64,000 nt of DNA, taken from contig NZ_FQYU01000003.1 of assembly GCF_900141855.1 (NCBI RefSeq), forward strand, positions 1-64,000. Reading direction: 5' to 3'. Of this stretch, positions 53,861-63,874 are shown piece by piece (the stretch's first letter is position 1; each line of letters opens with the position of its first letter). Made by a program: the position numbers and the translations under genes. The notes beneath the pieces were generated by a model. That model was not told where the DNA came from and did no database searches. It was given only the letters and a program-made list of their open reading frames with translations. The stretch is from Pseudozobellia thermophila. Lineage in GTDB: Bacteria > Bacteroidota > Bacteroidia > Flavobacteriales > Flavobacteriaceae.

Positions 53861-56790
53861 ACACCTGTTACCGTTACGCTAACCGTTGCCGTATTGGAAT
53901 TAGCGTTTCCATCGGTTGCCCTATATTGAACAGTTGTTGTCTGGCTATCACCATCGTTAAGACCGTCAAATTCGCCATTCGTGTCAAATGTAAGGTTTCC
54001 GCCGGCGGTTATGGTAAACAGACCGCCATCTGAACCGCCAATAGATTGTCCAACATTAGCAGAGCTACCCCCGACCCAATGGACTGTTAGGTCATCATCG
54101 TCGATATCATTGGTTAAAACAAGCCTGTTCAAACTACCGGATTCAGCTACCGTAAAATTATCATCAACGGCAACGGGAGCTACGTTCTCTGCTTCGTTGA
54201 CGGTAAATGCAACGGTATTGCTGCCGGTGTCATTGTCGTTGTCAGTGGCTGTAAGCCTAAACACATAGTTTCCAGCTACAAGGTCAGTAGCCGTGGTGGC
54301 CGAAGAGGACGGGTCTGTTATAGTTGCAGCGGGACCACTATCCTGCGTCCATGCGTAGTTCACGATCGTACCATCCTCATCGGTAGCACTCCCCACAAGG
54401 TCTACTGAATTTGTCGGTAAGGTGATATCGGTAATACCGGTAACATCTACTACGGGCTCAGTGTTCGTATTCGCTTCGATCGTTACGCTCACGGTATAGT
54501 CCAGGGTACTGTTATCCTCGGCGGTAACGGTGTAGACCACGTCGTTCGTAAAGTCTGTAGGTGTTCCCGGTGAGGGAGCCACGGATTGTCCAAAAAAATC
54601 AATTTCAGGAGACAACGCCGTTACATCCGTTCCAAAAGGCAGGGTCACCGATATATCCGTGCCGTTGATCGTTCCGGATATTCCGTTGATCACAAAACTG
54701 TCAATTGATTTTTCGCTGCTGGTTTCTGTGACAACGTTCACGGTCCAGACCTGTGGGTTACCGTTCTCGGCGGTCACCGTATAGTTCACGGGCTGGCTGA
54801 AATCCTGTTGCGAGGCCGGGCCGGGTTCGATGTTGGCCCCAGTGGAAATATCTAATTGGGAGGGAACTACGTTCAGGTCCGTTCCGTTCGGTACGTTCAC
54901 CGTTATGGTATGGTTCACATCGTTTATGGCCACACTGTTCTGAACGGGCAGCGCAAAGCCCGTTATCGCGTTCTGGTCGCTCCCCGTGGACTGGGATACG
55001 GTCACGTTTACGGTCCATATCTGTGGCGTTCCCGTCTCTGGACTTACCGTATAGGTAACGGCCCCAGAGAAGTCCTGGACCTGGCCGATGGCCGGTGTCA
55101 CGGTCGCCCCGGGGGAGATTTCCAATACCTGAGGTGCGACGTTAAGATTTGTTCCGTCGGTTACGTTGACGGTTATCGTATGGTTCTCGGTATCGATGTC
55201 GGAACTGTTCTGGCCGGGAAGGGCAAAGGACGTGATGTTGGCATCGCCCGCAACGGGAAGTGCCAGTACGTTGGCCGTTACCGTCCATACCTGTTCGGTA
55301 CCGTTGCCGGAGGTGACCGTGTATTGCACGGGGGAATTGAAGTCCCGTACCTGTAAAAGGCCCGGTGCCACCGTGGCGCCCTCCGATACTGTCAACATTA
55401 CGGGGGCGACGTTCAGCGGCGTGCCCTCGGGAACGGTCACCGAAACGGTATGTGCCTCCGTATCTATCGTTGCCGTCTCTATCTGCCCGTTCAGGGCAAA
55501 GGTCTCTATATCATTCGCCGATTGTAGCGATACCTCCGTGATTTCGACAAGGACGCTTCCGCTGATCTCTGGATCGGAGACCGAGGTGGCCGTTATCGTG
55601 ACCGTTCCCGCGGAAAGACCGGTCAGGATACCGTTCCCGTCCACGGTCGCTATGGTATCGTCGCCGGAGGACCAGGTCACGCTGGGATCCGTGGCGTTCT
55701 CGGGAAGGACAGTTGCCACCAGTTGGCGCTGCGCTCCCGTGGCACCGGGGGCTGCCTGTGAAACGGAAATGCCCGTTACCGGGACCCTGTCCGGGGGAAT
55801 CACCTCTACGGTGACCGTATCCCTGGCATCAGGATTGGAAATGGAGGTTACGGTAACCACTGCCGTTCCCAATCCTACGGCGATACAGACATTGTTCTCG
55901 TCAATGAAAACCACATCGGGGTCACTGGAAACTACTGTTACTTCCTGATCGGTAGCATTGGGCGGGTCGAAGGTGAATGCAGGGGGTATCTCGTCCCCGA
56001 GCTTCATCTTGATCGTATCCTGGCTCGAAAGGGTTATCGATATCACCTCTATAAAATCCACCACATTGAAGTCCACACCGGCCTCGATTTCCTGTCCGTT
56101 GCTGTCGCGCAGGGTAAAGACCAGTTGTTGAGGGCCTATCTCCGAAGGCGTGAAGACAAGCGGATAGGTGCCGGGAACGATAGGGCCGTATTCCCCCTTT
56201 GGGGCGTAACCGTTCTCCTCCGAAGGTCCGAGGCTCCCGGAACCGGAAGCGAATCCGTACGCCGCTTCATAATCGATATCCTCCGCAGCATCATTGGCTT
56301 CGAATAGAAGGGAAAGCTCCACGGGCTTTTCCAGTTCTATTTCCGAGAATTCGCTCGAGGCTTCCCAAACTGCCGGTACATCGCTAAGTTCGTAGGTTAC
56401 CTCAATCTCGTCCGATAGGCCAAAATTATCGGCCCCCGTAATCTTTATTCGGTGCTCGCCCGTTTCGGAACCCATGTACAAAAGTGGTACGGTGAGGTCT
56501 GTTGCTACGGCATGGCCCTTATCACCATCAAGGCGGTTGCCCTCCATATCTTCAAAATAACCGGCGCCGTCCAACACCTCATAGGTGATGCTGTACTCGT
56601 AGTTCTCCAGAACTTCTTCCGGTACAATCGTAAAGGTCGTTGGGAGGCCCTGGTTCACATAGCCTTCACGGGTATGCTCTTCCATGAGTTCGAACTTCAC
56701 CTCTGTGATAAGCCCTACCTCCTTGGTACAGGCAAGAATAACCAAAAAAAGACTAAAACAGCAGACCAGGATACTCGGGTACTTCTTCAT
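53494..56790 (-). CDS. large PKD/Ig-like lipoprotein, truncated by a frameshift
   Basis: 1098 residues as read, ending DFTGPIY at a stop caused by a frameshift. Lipoprotein signal MKKYPSILVCCFSLFLVILAC (Cys21). Domains in order: two TraQ-like beta domains (about 30-235), two BIG2-type Ig domains (about 245-420), four DUF5018-like repeats (TALNV/TLNVAPQVLEISPGATV pattern, about 425-800), an REJ/PKD-like and a cadherin-like domain, then PKD repeats with WDFGENNRTSTLANP. At 53507-53509 three C replace the five of the sister unit (53237-53241). The protein may be a surface adhesin; loss of the end could inactivate it, or the shift may be a phase switch or assembly error. No T9SS domain is seen. 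Confidence 0.85.
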   Translation of the reverse strand: MKKYPSILVCCFSLFLVILACTKEVGLITEVKFELMEEHTREGYVNQGLPTTFTIVPEEVLENYEYSITYEVLDGAGYFEDMEGNRLDGDKGHAVATDLTVPLLYMGSETGEHRIKITGADNFGLSDEIEVTYELSDVPAVWEASSEFSEIELEKPVELSLLFEANDAAEDIDYEAAYGFASGSGSLGPSEENGYAPKGEYGPIVPGTYPLVFTPSEIGPQQLVFTLRDSNGQEIEAGVDFNVVDFIEVISITLSSQDTIKMKLGDEIPPAFTFDPPNATDQEVTVVSSDPDVVFIDENNVCIAVGLGTAVVTVTSISNPDARDTVTVEVIPPDRVPVTGISVSQAAPGATGAQRQLVATVLPENATDPSVTWSSGDDTIATVDGNGILTGLSAGTVTITATSVSDPEISGSVLVEITEVSLQSANDIETFALNGQIETATIDTEAHTVSVTVPEGTPLNVAPVMLTVSEGATVAPGLLQVRDFNSPVQYTVTSGNGTEQVWTVTANVLALPVAGDANITSFALPGQNSSDIDTENHTITVNVTDGTNLNVAPQVLEISPGATVTPAIGQVQDFSGAVTYTVSPETGTPQIWTVNVTVSQSTGSDQNAITGFALPVQNSVAINDVNHTITVNVPNGTDLNVVPSQLDISTGANIEPGPASQQDFSQPVNYTVTAENGNPQVWTVNVVTETSSEKSIDSFVINGISGTINGTDISVTLPFGTDVTALSPEIDFFGQSVAPSPGTPTDFTNDVVYTVTAEDNSTLDYTVSVTIEANTNTEPVVDVTGITDITLPTNSVDLVGSATDEDGTIVNYAWTQDSGPAATITDPSSSATTATDLVAGNYVFRLTATDNDNDTGSNTVAFTVNEAENVAPVAVDDNFTVAESGSLNRLVLTNDIDDDDLTVHWVGGSSANVGQSIGGSDGGLFTITAGGNLTFDTNGEFDGLNDGDSQTTTVQYRATDGNANSNTATVSVTVTGVDDPNNNPTAVIESNTVSGTTPLSVNFKGDQSIDDDGSIVSYNWDFGENNRTSTLANPTYEYISPGEFTVTLTVTDDDGATDSETVTITVSEPVNEPPTAVISTSATSGTTPLSVDFTGPIY

Positions 56791-57094
56791 TTTATGGTAG
56801 GGGAACTTTTAGCTCATTTAAAAAAATACTTCAATATCTTTACGTGTTTTTAAAAGAAAGTCCTACAAGATATGCAATTCGTTCCAACCGTGCATAAACA
56901 AGGAACTTTTTTGATTCAAGCTATGGGCCAAATGCAGGATTATTGGATAAGATGGAGTTATTGGATATTGAATTTGTGATTACTTCACCTATCTCTATTG
57001 TTCATAATATTCAGTAATCTTATTTGAATAAGTGAAGGCTTATGGAAGGAATGGAGTGCTTCCAATTTATCCCTTAAAAGTAGAAGTATTTGTT
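56791..57094. other. AT-rich intergenic region upstream of the PKD lipoprotein
   Basis: 304 bp with no supported gene on either strand. It probably carries the promoter of the PKD lipoprotein. No strong hairpin seen. Confidence 0.45.
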
Positions 57095-57601
57095 TTATAT
57101 AAAGACTCTAAAAATATGTACGGGGTTGGTATTATAGGTCGTGGTCTTCTCTAGGTGCATACCGTTGTTCAGCGCTACTTTTTGAGATGGTAGGTTAGCT
57201 TCATGGATTATGGATGTTAAAGAAGGGGGCAATTGATGCTTTGTGGCATAGGTCTTGCCTCGCCGGGCGGCTTCCGAAGCATAGCCTTGTTACCAGTATT
57301 CGGGTAGGATGGAATATGCGATTTCCAGTTCTTCCCTGCCGTCCACGTGTTGCACAAGCAGGCCGGCCAGGCCTATAAGCCTACCGCTTGCTTTTGAACT
57401 TAGGGCGTTCATGCCCCCTAAATGGTTTTCGTAGCGTTCAAAAACCCTGTTCAACTGCTGTTGGCAGGCTTCCTTGGGGTCTTTGGGGAGTCCCTTCCAA
57501 TATTGCGAGCTGCGCGGGTCTTCGTGAAAGGGCAGCCAACTGTCAAAGTCCGATCTACGCACTTTTCTGAACACCAAACGTTCCGTTTCCTGTCCGTCCA
57601 T
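57095..57601 (-). pseudogene. GNAT acetyltransferase with in-frame TAA
   Basis: From ATG 57601 the reading frame is a RimJ/RimL-type N-acetyltransferase (TERLVFRKVRRSDFDSW, GLAGLLVQHVDGREELEIAYSILPEYW). At 57292-57290 a TAA follows PEYW where the family has one residue before QGYA, and the same frame then continues as QGYASEAARRGKTYATKHQL, IIHEANLPSQKVALNNGMHLE to the stop at 57095. No frameshift is needed, so a single nonsense mutation explains it. About 168 codons when read through, the normal family length. Confidence 0.8.
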
Positions 57602-57619
57602 GAGCAAGGGATCCAAGAC

Positions 57620-58108
57620 TTATTGCTTTTGGTATGCGATACTATCGCCAATCTGCAGGCCCCATTGGGCCACCAAACCTGCGTTTACCTCAAGTACGAA
57701 TCTAACGGGTACTTTTGAAGAAAGGCCCGATTCGTCGAAAGGTTGCGCGTCTTCCTGAAAACTGCCTATGGTCCTATCGTCCTTTATAAAGATCAGGTCC
57801 AGGGGAAACTCGGTATTTTTCATGTAAAACGAACGCATGGATATATCGGGAAAAACGAAGAGCATCCCTTGGTGGTCTTCCATGCCGTTGCGGTACATGA
57901 GTCCGGTCTGGGTCTCGTATTCCGAATCCGCGATCTCAATGTCGAGTTCCGTTAGAAGGGAATCGGTGTCTTTTTTGAAAATTTGTAGCTCGCCTTCCTT
58001 TTTAAAGACTACTTTTTCTGTCTTGACCACCTTTTTGGGTTCGTTCTTGCATGATTGAAAGGTGCTGACACCGATACACAGCATCAACAATACGAAAAGA
58101 GATCTCAT
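57620..58108 (-). CDS. DUF192 family lipoprotein
   Basis: 162 residues with lipoprotein signal ending STFQSC (Cys20). DUF192 motifs: ETQTGLMYRNGMEDHQGMLFVFPD, FYMKNTEFPLDLIFI, and AGLVAQWGLQIGD at the end. The family is a small beta barrel of unknown function, often exported. Lies 50 bp downstream of lgt on the same strand. Confidence 0.9.
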   Translation of the reverse strand: MRSLFVLLMLCIGVSTFQSCKNEPKKVVKTEKVVFKKEGELQIFKKDTDSLLTELDIEIADSEYETQTGLMYRNGMEDHQGMLFVFPDISMRSFYMKNTEFPLDLIFIKDDRTIGSFQEDAQPFDESGLSSKVPVRFVLEVNAGLVAQWGLQIGDSIAYQKQ

Positions 58109-58158
58109 TTCCTAAATAGATTATGGGAAGGGGCCGTGTAAGTGTCCCTTCGGTTGAA

Positions 58159-59115
58159 TTACGATTTTTGCGGTCGGAACATAAAATAAAGGCCGACCAA
58201 GATAAAGGGGATGCTCAACCACTGGCCGGTAGATAATAGGCCGAGCGACTCTTCGAATCCGCCTTGGCTTTTCTTGACGTACTCGACAAAGAAACGGATG
58301 GTCCAAAGCAACACCAAGAAAACACCGAACAGGTAACCGGTTCTGTCTTTCTTGTCCGTCTTCCAATAGAGGTAATACAAAATGGCGAATACAAAAATAT
58401 AGGCAACGCCTTCGTAAAGCTGTGCCGGGTGGCGGTAAGGTATCTGGTCTAGGTATTCGGCGAACTTAGGATTGTTCTCAATGGCGTTATATGCGGCATT
58501 GACCGTCTTTTCCTTGGTAATGTTCAAGGCTTTTGACGGGTGCATGTCGTCTGAGTCGCGGATAAATTTGGTGGCGAATATAAACGACTCATCGGTAACC
58601 TTACCGTTGATCTCCGAATTGAAAAAATTGCCCAGTCTTACACAGAAAGCGCCGATGGCAAACGGGACCACCATACGGTCCAACAGCCATAAGGGTTTCA
58701 TATCGGGATATTTTTTGGCGTACAGGTAGGTGCCGATCAGCACCCCGATGATGGCCCCGTGGCTCGCAAGCCCGGTAAACCCGGTAAACTCATAGCCGTT
58801 TATAAAGCCGAGAAGCGTACCGTTGGCGCTCTCCCTGATAGGCAGTAATATTTCCAACAAGTGATTTTTGTAGTAGGGCCAGTCGTAAAAGAAAACATGT
58901 CCCAACCGGGCGCCCAACATGGTGGCCAAGACGGTATGGATGAACAACGAATCGAGCTGTTCGACCGTTTTTTTCTCATTGGTGAAAATCCGCTTCATCA
59001 AAAACCACCCCATGCCAAAGGCAATGATCCATAAAAGATTGTAATACTTGATTTGTAGGGGCCCCAGGGAAAAGAGCGTTTCGTTCGGATTCCAGATAAT
59101 ACCTAAATAATGCAT
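58159..59115 (-). CDS. lgt: prolipoprotein diacylglyceryl transferase
   Basis: 318 residues, seven membrane spans. Transfers diacylglycerol from phosphatidylglycerol to the Cys of lipoprotein precursors, the first step for the many lipoproteins in this window. Family motifs: GARLGHVFFYDWPYY, GLASHGAIIGVL (the conserved His), CVRLGNFFNSEINGK and YRHPAQLYEG. ATG at 59115; lies 126 bp downstream of the yidD stop and may be separately transcribed. Confidence 0.95.
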   Translation of the reverse strand: MHYLGIIWNPNETLFSLGPLQIKYYNLLWIIAFGMGWFLMKRIFTNEKKTVEQLDSLFIHTVLATMLGARLGHVFFYDWPYYKNHLLEILLPIRESANGTLLGFINGYEFTGFTGLASHGAIIGVLIGTYLYAKKYPDMKPLWLLDRMVVPFAIGAFCVRLGNFFNSEINGKVTDESFIFATKFIRDSDDMHPSKALNITKEKTVNAAYNAIENNPKFAEYLDQIPYRHPAQLYEGVAYIFVFAILYYLYWKTDKKDRTGYLFGVFLVLLWTIRFFVEYVKKSQGGFEESLGLLSTGQWLSIPFILVGLYFMFRPQKS

Positions 59116-59241
59116 GTATTTGGTTTTGGTTCGCTAAGATAAGAATTTCGCTTAGGGCTTGCGTAAAGTTTTGGGCTTTATGTGTGCGAAAAAAATGCCT
59201 TGGGCCTTTCTTGGGCTGCCTCCAAACCAGGGGCGAAAAAA

Positions 59242-59463
59242 TTAGGGTACCGGATCGTATCCCTTGCCTCCCCAAGGGTTACAGCTTAGAATTCTCTTGA
59301 TGGACAACCACCCGCCTTTGAACAGCCCGTGTTTCTTCAAGGCTTCCAGGGTATATTGCGAACAGGTGGGCGAATAGCGGCACGTAGCGGGGGTATAGGG
59401 AGAGATGGCAAGTTGGTAAAACCTCACCAAGAATACGAACGGGGCTATCAATATTTTTTTCAC
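59242..59463 (-). CDS. yidD: membrane protein insertion efficiency factor YidD
   Basis: 73 residues starting at a GTG (59463). The frame upstream has no ATG and its codons are those of noncoding or cysS-antisense sequence, so the larger open frame is not the gene. Family motifs: [32 protein letters not shown] and [12 protein letters not shown]. It helps YidC-dependent insertion at the inner membrane. It starts 50 bp after the cysS stop. Confidence 0.92.
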   Translation of the reverse strand: MKKILIAPFVFLVRFYQLAISPYTPATCRYSPTCSQYTLEALKKHGLFKGGWLSIKRILSCNPWGGKGYDPVP

Positions 59464-59512
59464 CTTCTTTTTTATCGATTTAAAGGGATGGGCCGTAGCC
59501 CATGGCCATGGG

Positions 59513-60994
59513 CTATTGGATACTGAACGTCGTTCCGTCTTTGCCGTCCTTAAGTTGGATGCCCATTTCGGCCAACTGATCGCGTATTTTGTCAGAGGTG
59601 GCAAAGTCTTTGTTGTCGCGGGCTTCCTTGCGCATATCGATAAGCAGTTGCACGACCTGGGACAGCTTTTCGGTATCTTGACTTGTGCCCGCATTTTGTT
59701 CAAGTCCCAAAATATCGAAAACAAAACTGTTCAGGGCCTCCAGCAACAAGGTCTTGTCGACTTCGGTTATCTGTTCCTTTCCTTCCTTTATAAGATTGAT
59801 ATGCTTGACGGCGTCGAACAGATGGGCGATAAGTATCGGCGTATTGAAATCGTCGTTCATCGCATCGTAGCATTTCTGCTTCCATTCATTTACGTTGAAG
59901 TCGCTGGTAGTGCCGGTGTTCAAATTTTTCAGCGCGTTATAGGCGTCCATTAGCCTATTGAAACCTTTTTCAGAGGCCAATAGGGCATCGTTGCTAAGGT
60001 CGAGTATGCTGGTGTAGTGCGCCTGCATCATAAAAAACCGGACTACGGAAGGGGCGAAGGCCTTGCTCAAGATATCGTTTTCCCCGGTAAAGATCTCTCC
60101 CGGCAGAATGTTGTTGCCGGTCGACTTGGCCATTTTCTTGCCGTTGAGGGTAAGCATATTGGCGTGCATCCAGTATTTTACGGGGGGCTGGCCGTAGCTT
60201 GCTTCGGCCTGTGCTATTTCACATTCGTGGTGCGGAAATTTGAGGTCCATTCCGCCTCCATGGATATCAAAGGTCTCGCCAAGGTATTTGGTGCTCATGG
60301 CCGTACATTCCAAGTGCCAACCCGGGAAACCGTCTCCCCATGGGGAGGGCCAGCGCATAATATGTTGTGGCTCCGCTTTTTTCCAAAGGGCGAAGTCTTG
60401 CGGGTTTCTCTTTTCGTCCTGGGCCGCAAGTTCGCGGGTATTGGCGACCATATCCTCCAACTTTCTACCGCTCAGTTTACCGTACTCGTGGTCTTTGTTG
60501 AAGGTGGCCACGTCAAAATAGACCGAACCGTTTACCTCATAGGCATAGCCCTTGGCAAGAATATCCTTTATGATCTCGATTTGCTCGATAATATGCCCCG
60601 TTGCGGTGGGCTCGATACTTGGGGGCAAAAAATTGAACTTTTCGAGAATGTTGTGAAAATCTAGGGTGTAACGCTGGACCACCTCCATGGGTTCCAGCTT
60701 TTCTATACGCGCCTTTTTGGCGATTTTATCCTCGCCATCCTCGGCATCGTCGACCAAATGCCCCGCATCGGTTATATTGCGAACATACCTTACCTTGTAA
60801 CCCAAGTGCCTCAGGTACCTAAAGATCATGTCAAATGACATAAAGGTGCGGCAATTGCCCAAGTGAACATTGCTATAAACGGTCGGACCGCACACATACA
60901 TGCCTACATGCCCTTCGTTTATGGGTTTGAAAATTTCCTTTTTACCGGTAAGGGAGTTGTATATTCGTAAAACCTGGCTTTCGTAAAGTGGCAT
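59513..60994 (-). CDS. cysS: cysteinyl-tRNA synthetase
   Basis: 493 residues. Class I aminoacyl-tRNA synthetase that charges tRNA-Cys. HIGH-like HLGN in [13 protein letters not shown], Zn ligands Cys in [16 protein letters not shown] and HHECEIAQ, and KMSKS-like KMAKSTGNN. Length and order fit the family. ATG at 60994. Confidence 0.97.
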   Translation of the reverse strand: MPLYESQVLRIYNSLTGKKEIFKPINEGHVGMYVCGPTVYSNVHLGNCRTFMSFDMIFRYLRHLGYKVRYVRNITDAGHLVDDAEDGEDKIAKKARIEKLEPMEVVQRYTLDFHNILEKFNFLPPSIEPTATGHIIEQIEIIKDILAKGYAYEVNGSVYFDVATFNKDHEYGKLSGRKLEDMVANTRELAAQDEKRNPQDFALWKKAEPQHIMRWPSPWGDGFPGWHLECTAMSTKYLGETFDIHGGGMDLKFPHHECEIAQAEASYGQPPVKYWMHANMLTLNGKKMAKSTGNNILPGEIFTGENDILSKAFAPSVVRFFMMQAHYTSILDLSNDALLASEKGFNRLMDAYNALKNLNTGTTSDFNVNEWKQKCYDAMNDDFNTPILIAHLFDAVKHINLIKEGKEQITEVDKTLLLEALNSFVFDILGLEQNAGTSQDTEKLSQVVQLLIDMRKEARDNKDFATSDKIRDQLAEMGIQLKDGKDGTTFSIQ

Positions 60995-61010
60995 TTGAAT
61001 CTAAAAACGA

Positions 61011-61691
61011 TTAGAAGTTGGTGTCAATGTTGATATAGTCCAAAAATTCGCGTCGCACGGCCTCTTGCTTGAATTTGCCGCCATATTCGGCGGTTACCGT
61101 GCTACTATCGATATCGCGGATACCCCGCGAGTTTACACAAAGGTGTTTGGCATCGATGACACAGGCGACATCCTCCGTTTTTAAAACCCGTTGGAGTTCC
61201 CTGACGATCTGGATGGTCAGGCGCTCCTGTACCTGGGGCCTTTTGGCAAAGTAATCGACAATACGGTTCATTTTGGAGAGGCCGACCACATTGCCGCTCG
61301 AGATATAGGCAATATGGGCCTTGCCCACGATGGGCAATAAATGGTGTTCGCAGGTCGAATACAGGGTAATGTTCTTCTCGACCAACATTTCCCCGTATTT
61401 GTATTTGTTGCTAAAGGTCGATGATTTTGGTTTTCGGTCAGGATGTAGTCCGCCAAAAATTTCGTTTACGAACATCTTCGCCACCCGGTTGGGGGTTCCC
61501 TTGAGGCTATCGTCATCAAGGTCAAGGCCAAGGGTAAGCATAACCTCCCTGATATTCTCCTGTATCCGCTCGATTTTTTCCTTATCACTCAAAACAAAGG
61601 CATCACTTCGTAAGGGAGTGTCTTCCGATGTGGAAACGTGGTCGTTTCCCATCTCTTCAAATTGCTTATCCAAAGTACTGTCAATTTTCAT
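61011..61691 (-). CDS. folE: GTP cyclohydrolase I
   Basis: 226 residues from ATG 61691 (MKIDSTLDKQFEEMG); the frame reaches 61796 but that leader is not conserved. Zn ligands in STCEHHLLP and CVNSRG, with GLSKMNRIVDYFAKRPQVQERL. Converts GTP to dihydroneopterin triphosphate, the first step of folate synthesis. Starts the minus-strand run folE-cysS-yidD-lgt-DUF192. Confidence 0.96.
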   Translation of the reverse strand: MKIDSTLDKQFEEMGNDHVSTSEDTPLRSDAFVLSDKEKIERIQENIREVMLTLGLDLDDDSLKGTPNRVAKMFVNEIFGGLHPDRKPKSSTFSNKYKYGEMLVEKNITLYSTCEHHLLPIVGKAHIAYISSGNVVGLSKMNRIVDYFAKRPQVQERLTIQIVRELQRVLKTEDVACVIDAKHLCVNSRGIRDIDSSTVTAEYGGKFKQEAVRREFLDYINIDTNF

Positions 61692-61907
61692 CTGCTGAAT
61701 TCTTTTCCGCCCCAAGTCGTTTAGTACAACGAAGTTACGTCCGGTAAAACGATCCCTTGCCACTTCGAGGGCGACCTGAAACAAAACGGACAGCAAAGAT
61801 ATACATTATATGGCACTTTATATGCCATATGGGGCCATACACAACATAATTTGGTGTTAAGGTTGGATTGGCCTTAAGTTTATACCTCCCTAAAGTTGGA
61901 CCTACCT

Positions 61908-63707
61908 ATGCGCCGTTGTCAACTTATTCTATTTTGTATATCCATTCTTGGAGTCTCCCGGGCCATGGCCCAGGTTTCGGCAGATTGTTCCAGTGCCATT
62001 CGTATTTGCGACGATACCCCTGTTAACGGCGGCACCAATGGTCTGGGGGTCGACGATTTTAGCGGTGCCGAATCGAGCGGATGTTTGGAACAGGCCATAG
62101 ACGGAACCATAGAATCGAACTCTGCATGGTACCGTTTTAGAACAGGGGCCTCGGGCCAATTGGGCTTTAATATCGGCGTGGATACCAGTGAGGATTGGGA
62201 CTTTGCCCTGTACAGAAGCGATGATTGCCAGAATTTGGGAGAACCGGTCCGATGCAATTTTTTCGATAACCAAGATCAAAATTCCTTTATCGGGGTAGGG
62301 GAAGACCCCTCTGGCGAAGAGACGAACGTACAGTATGAGGAGTGGCTTCAAGTGGAGCCGGGCGAAGACTACTATTTATTGATCAACAATTTTAGCAACA
62401 ACAATTCGGGGTTTTCAATTCAATTCTCGGGGCATATCTTTGAGACCAATCCCTACGATGCCCTCGATTGTTCGATAATCGACAATCTTCTGGGGCCCCC
62501 GATATCGGCTTGTGAAGGGGATACCGTTGTATTGGACGCTACTACCCAAGATGCTACGGCCTATAATTGGTATATGGATCCGGGCAATGGTTACCAAGTG
62601 ATCAGTGGTGAGAACAACGCTACCTTGCAGGTCGCCGCTTCGGCCAACTACCGCGTTGAAGTGGTAAGGCCCATGGGCGCTATTTACAGTGATGTACAGG
62701 TGCATTTTTCGCCCGTTCCGGTCGCCCATCCCGTTTCGGACGATGCTTCTTGCTCGGGGCTTGGCGTGTACGACCTTTCGCAGAAGGATACCGAGGCATT
62801 GGGTGCCCAAAGCGATGCCGATTTTATGGTAAGCTACCACCTTTCCCTTTCCGATGCCGTCAGCGGGGCGAACAGCCTGCCCAGGCAATACTCGATGGAA
62901 GTGGGCGCGCAGACCCTTTATATTCGGGTAAGTTCGGTCGACAACCCTAGTTGTTTTGATGCTTCGCAAAGTTTTCAACTCATAAATGGGGCATCGCCCT
63001 TGTCGGAATTTGCCACGGAAGCGTATTTGTGCGGGTCCCATACGGCCACCATTGGCGAGGATCGGCCCAATACCGATTTTTCCTATCTGTGGAACAACGG
63101 TGAAACCACGCCCACAATAACCGTAAGCGAACCCGGTGAATATACCTTGACCGCTACGGACAATCAGTCCGGATTGGGGTGCAGTGATTCGCGAACCGTT
63201 ACGGTAATCCGATCAAACCCGCCCCAAATATTGGATATTCAGATAGAAGACCTTCAAAACAATAATACGGTAACCGTTGTTGCCAATGAAACGGGCCTTT
63301 TTGAGTTTCGTTTGGACGATGGTCCCTTTCAGGAGGGAAACAAGTTTTACGGCGTCAGTCCCGGCCTACATACGGTAACCGTAAATGATCCCGAGGGTTG
63401 TGGGTCTGTCAGCGAGGAAATAGTGGTAGTCGGCTTTCCGAGGTTCTTTACGCCAAATGCGGATGGGGCCAACGATTATTGGCATGTCGAGGGTATCGAG
63501 ACCCTGAAGGCACCGGTTGTGCATATCTTCGATCGTTTTGGCAAGCTGTTGGCCCAACTGGGCGCCGTCGATCAGGGATGGGACGGCCGGTTCAACGGCG
63601 AGCCTCTGCCGGAAACCGATTACTGGTTCAAGCTTACTTACACCGACGACGATGGCCAGACCCTTACCGTCAAGTACATCAATAACCACTTCTCCCTAAA
63701 ACGCTGA
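61908..63707 (+). CDS. type IX-secreted protein with gliding-motility C-terminal domain
   Basis: 599 residues from the ATG at 61908 (MRRCQLILFCISILGVSRAMAQ, a signal peptide); a TTG 12 bp before is also in frame. The N-terminal domain begins CSSAIRICDDTPV and recalls Cys-rich, metal-binding modules of secreted Bacteroidota proteins, with acidic repeats (about 30-190). Then Ig-like/PKD-like beta domains (about 200-500). The last 90 residues carry the type-B (CHU_C) sorting domain FPRFFTPNADGANDYWHVEG...HIFDRFGKL, the signal for export by the type IX secretion system. Probably a cell-surface adhesin or binding protein. A paralogue begins 168 bp downstream. Confidence 0.88.
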   Translation: MRRCQLILFCISILGVSRAMAQVSADCSSAIRICDDTPVNGGTNGLGVDDFSGAESSGCLEQAIDGTIESNSAWYRFRTGASGQLGFNIGVDTSEDWDFALYRSDDCQNLGEPVRCNFFDNQDQNSFIGVGEDPSGEETNVQYEEWLQVEPGEDYYLLINNFSNNNSGFSIQFSGHIFETNPYDALDCSIIDNLLGPPISACEGDTVVLDATTQDATAYNWYMDPGNGYQVISGENNATLQVAASANYRVEVVRPMGAIYSDVQVHFSPVPVAHPVSDDASCSGLGVYDLSQKDTEALGAQSDADFMVSYHLSLSDAVSGANSLPRQYSMEVGAQTLYIRVSSVDNPSCFDASQSFQLINGASPLSEFATEAYLCGSHTATIGEDRPNTDFSYLWNNGETTPTITVSEPGEYTLTATDNQSGLGCSDSRTVTVIRSNPPQILDIQIEDLQNNNTVTVVANETGLFEFRLDDGPFQEGNKFYGVSPGLHTVTVNDPEGCGSVSEEIVVVGFPRFFTPNADGANDYWHVEGIETLKAPVVHIFDRFGKLLAQLGAVDQGWDGRFNGEPLPETDYWFKLTYTDDDGQTLTVKYINNHFSLKR

Positions 63708-63874
63708 TCGGTCTTGGAGCTGCGACCATCTGTTTTTTGAATTTGTAAATTTCGACGAACGGCAATCCAGAGGGCTGTTTTTCATCGATAAACGGCTCAT
63801 TTCTTAGGTTAAAACATACTAAATTGGGTCGTATAGAGTTATTAAGTACAAGTCTATTCATAGCCTCAGATCTT

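Noticed and set aside
57290-57292. Recoding (selenocysteine or readthrough) at the TAA in the acetyltransferase
   Set aside because: Selenocysteine uses TGA, and no structured signal follows; a nonsense mutation is simpler.
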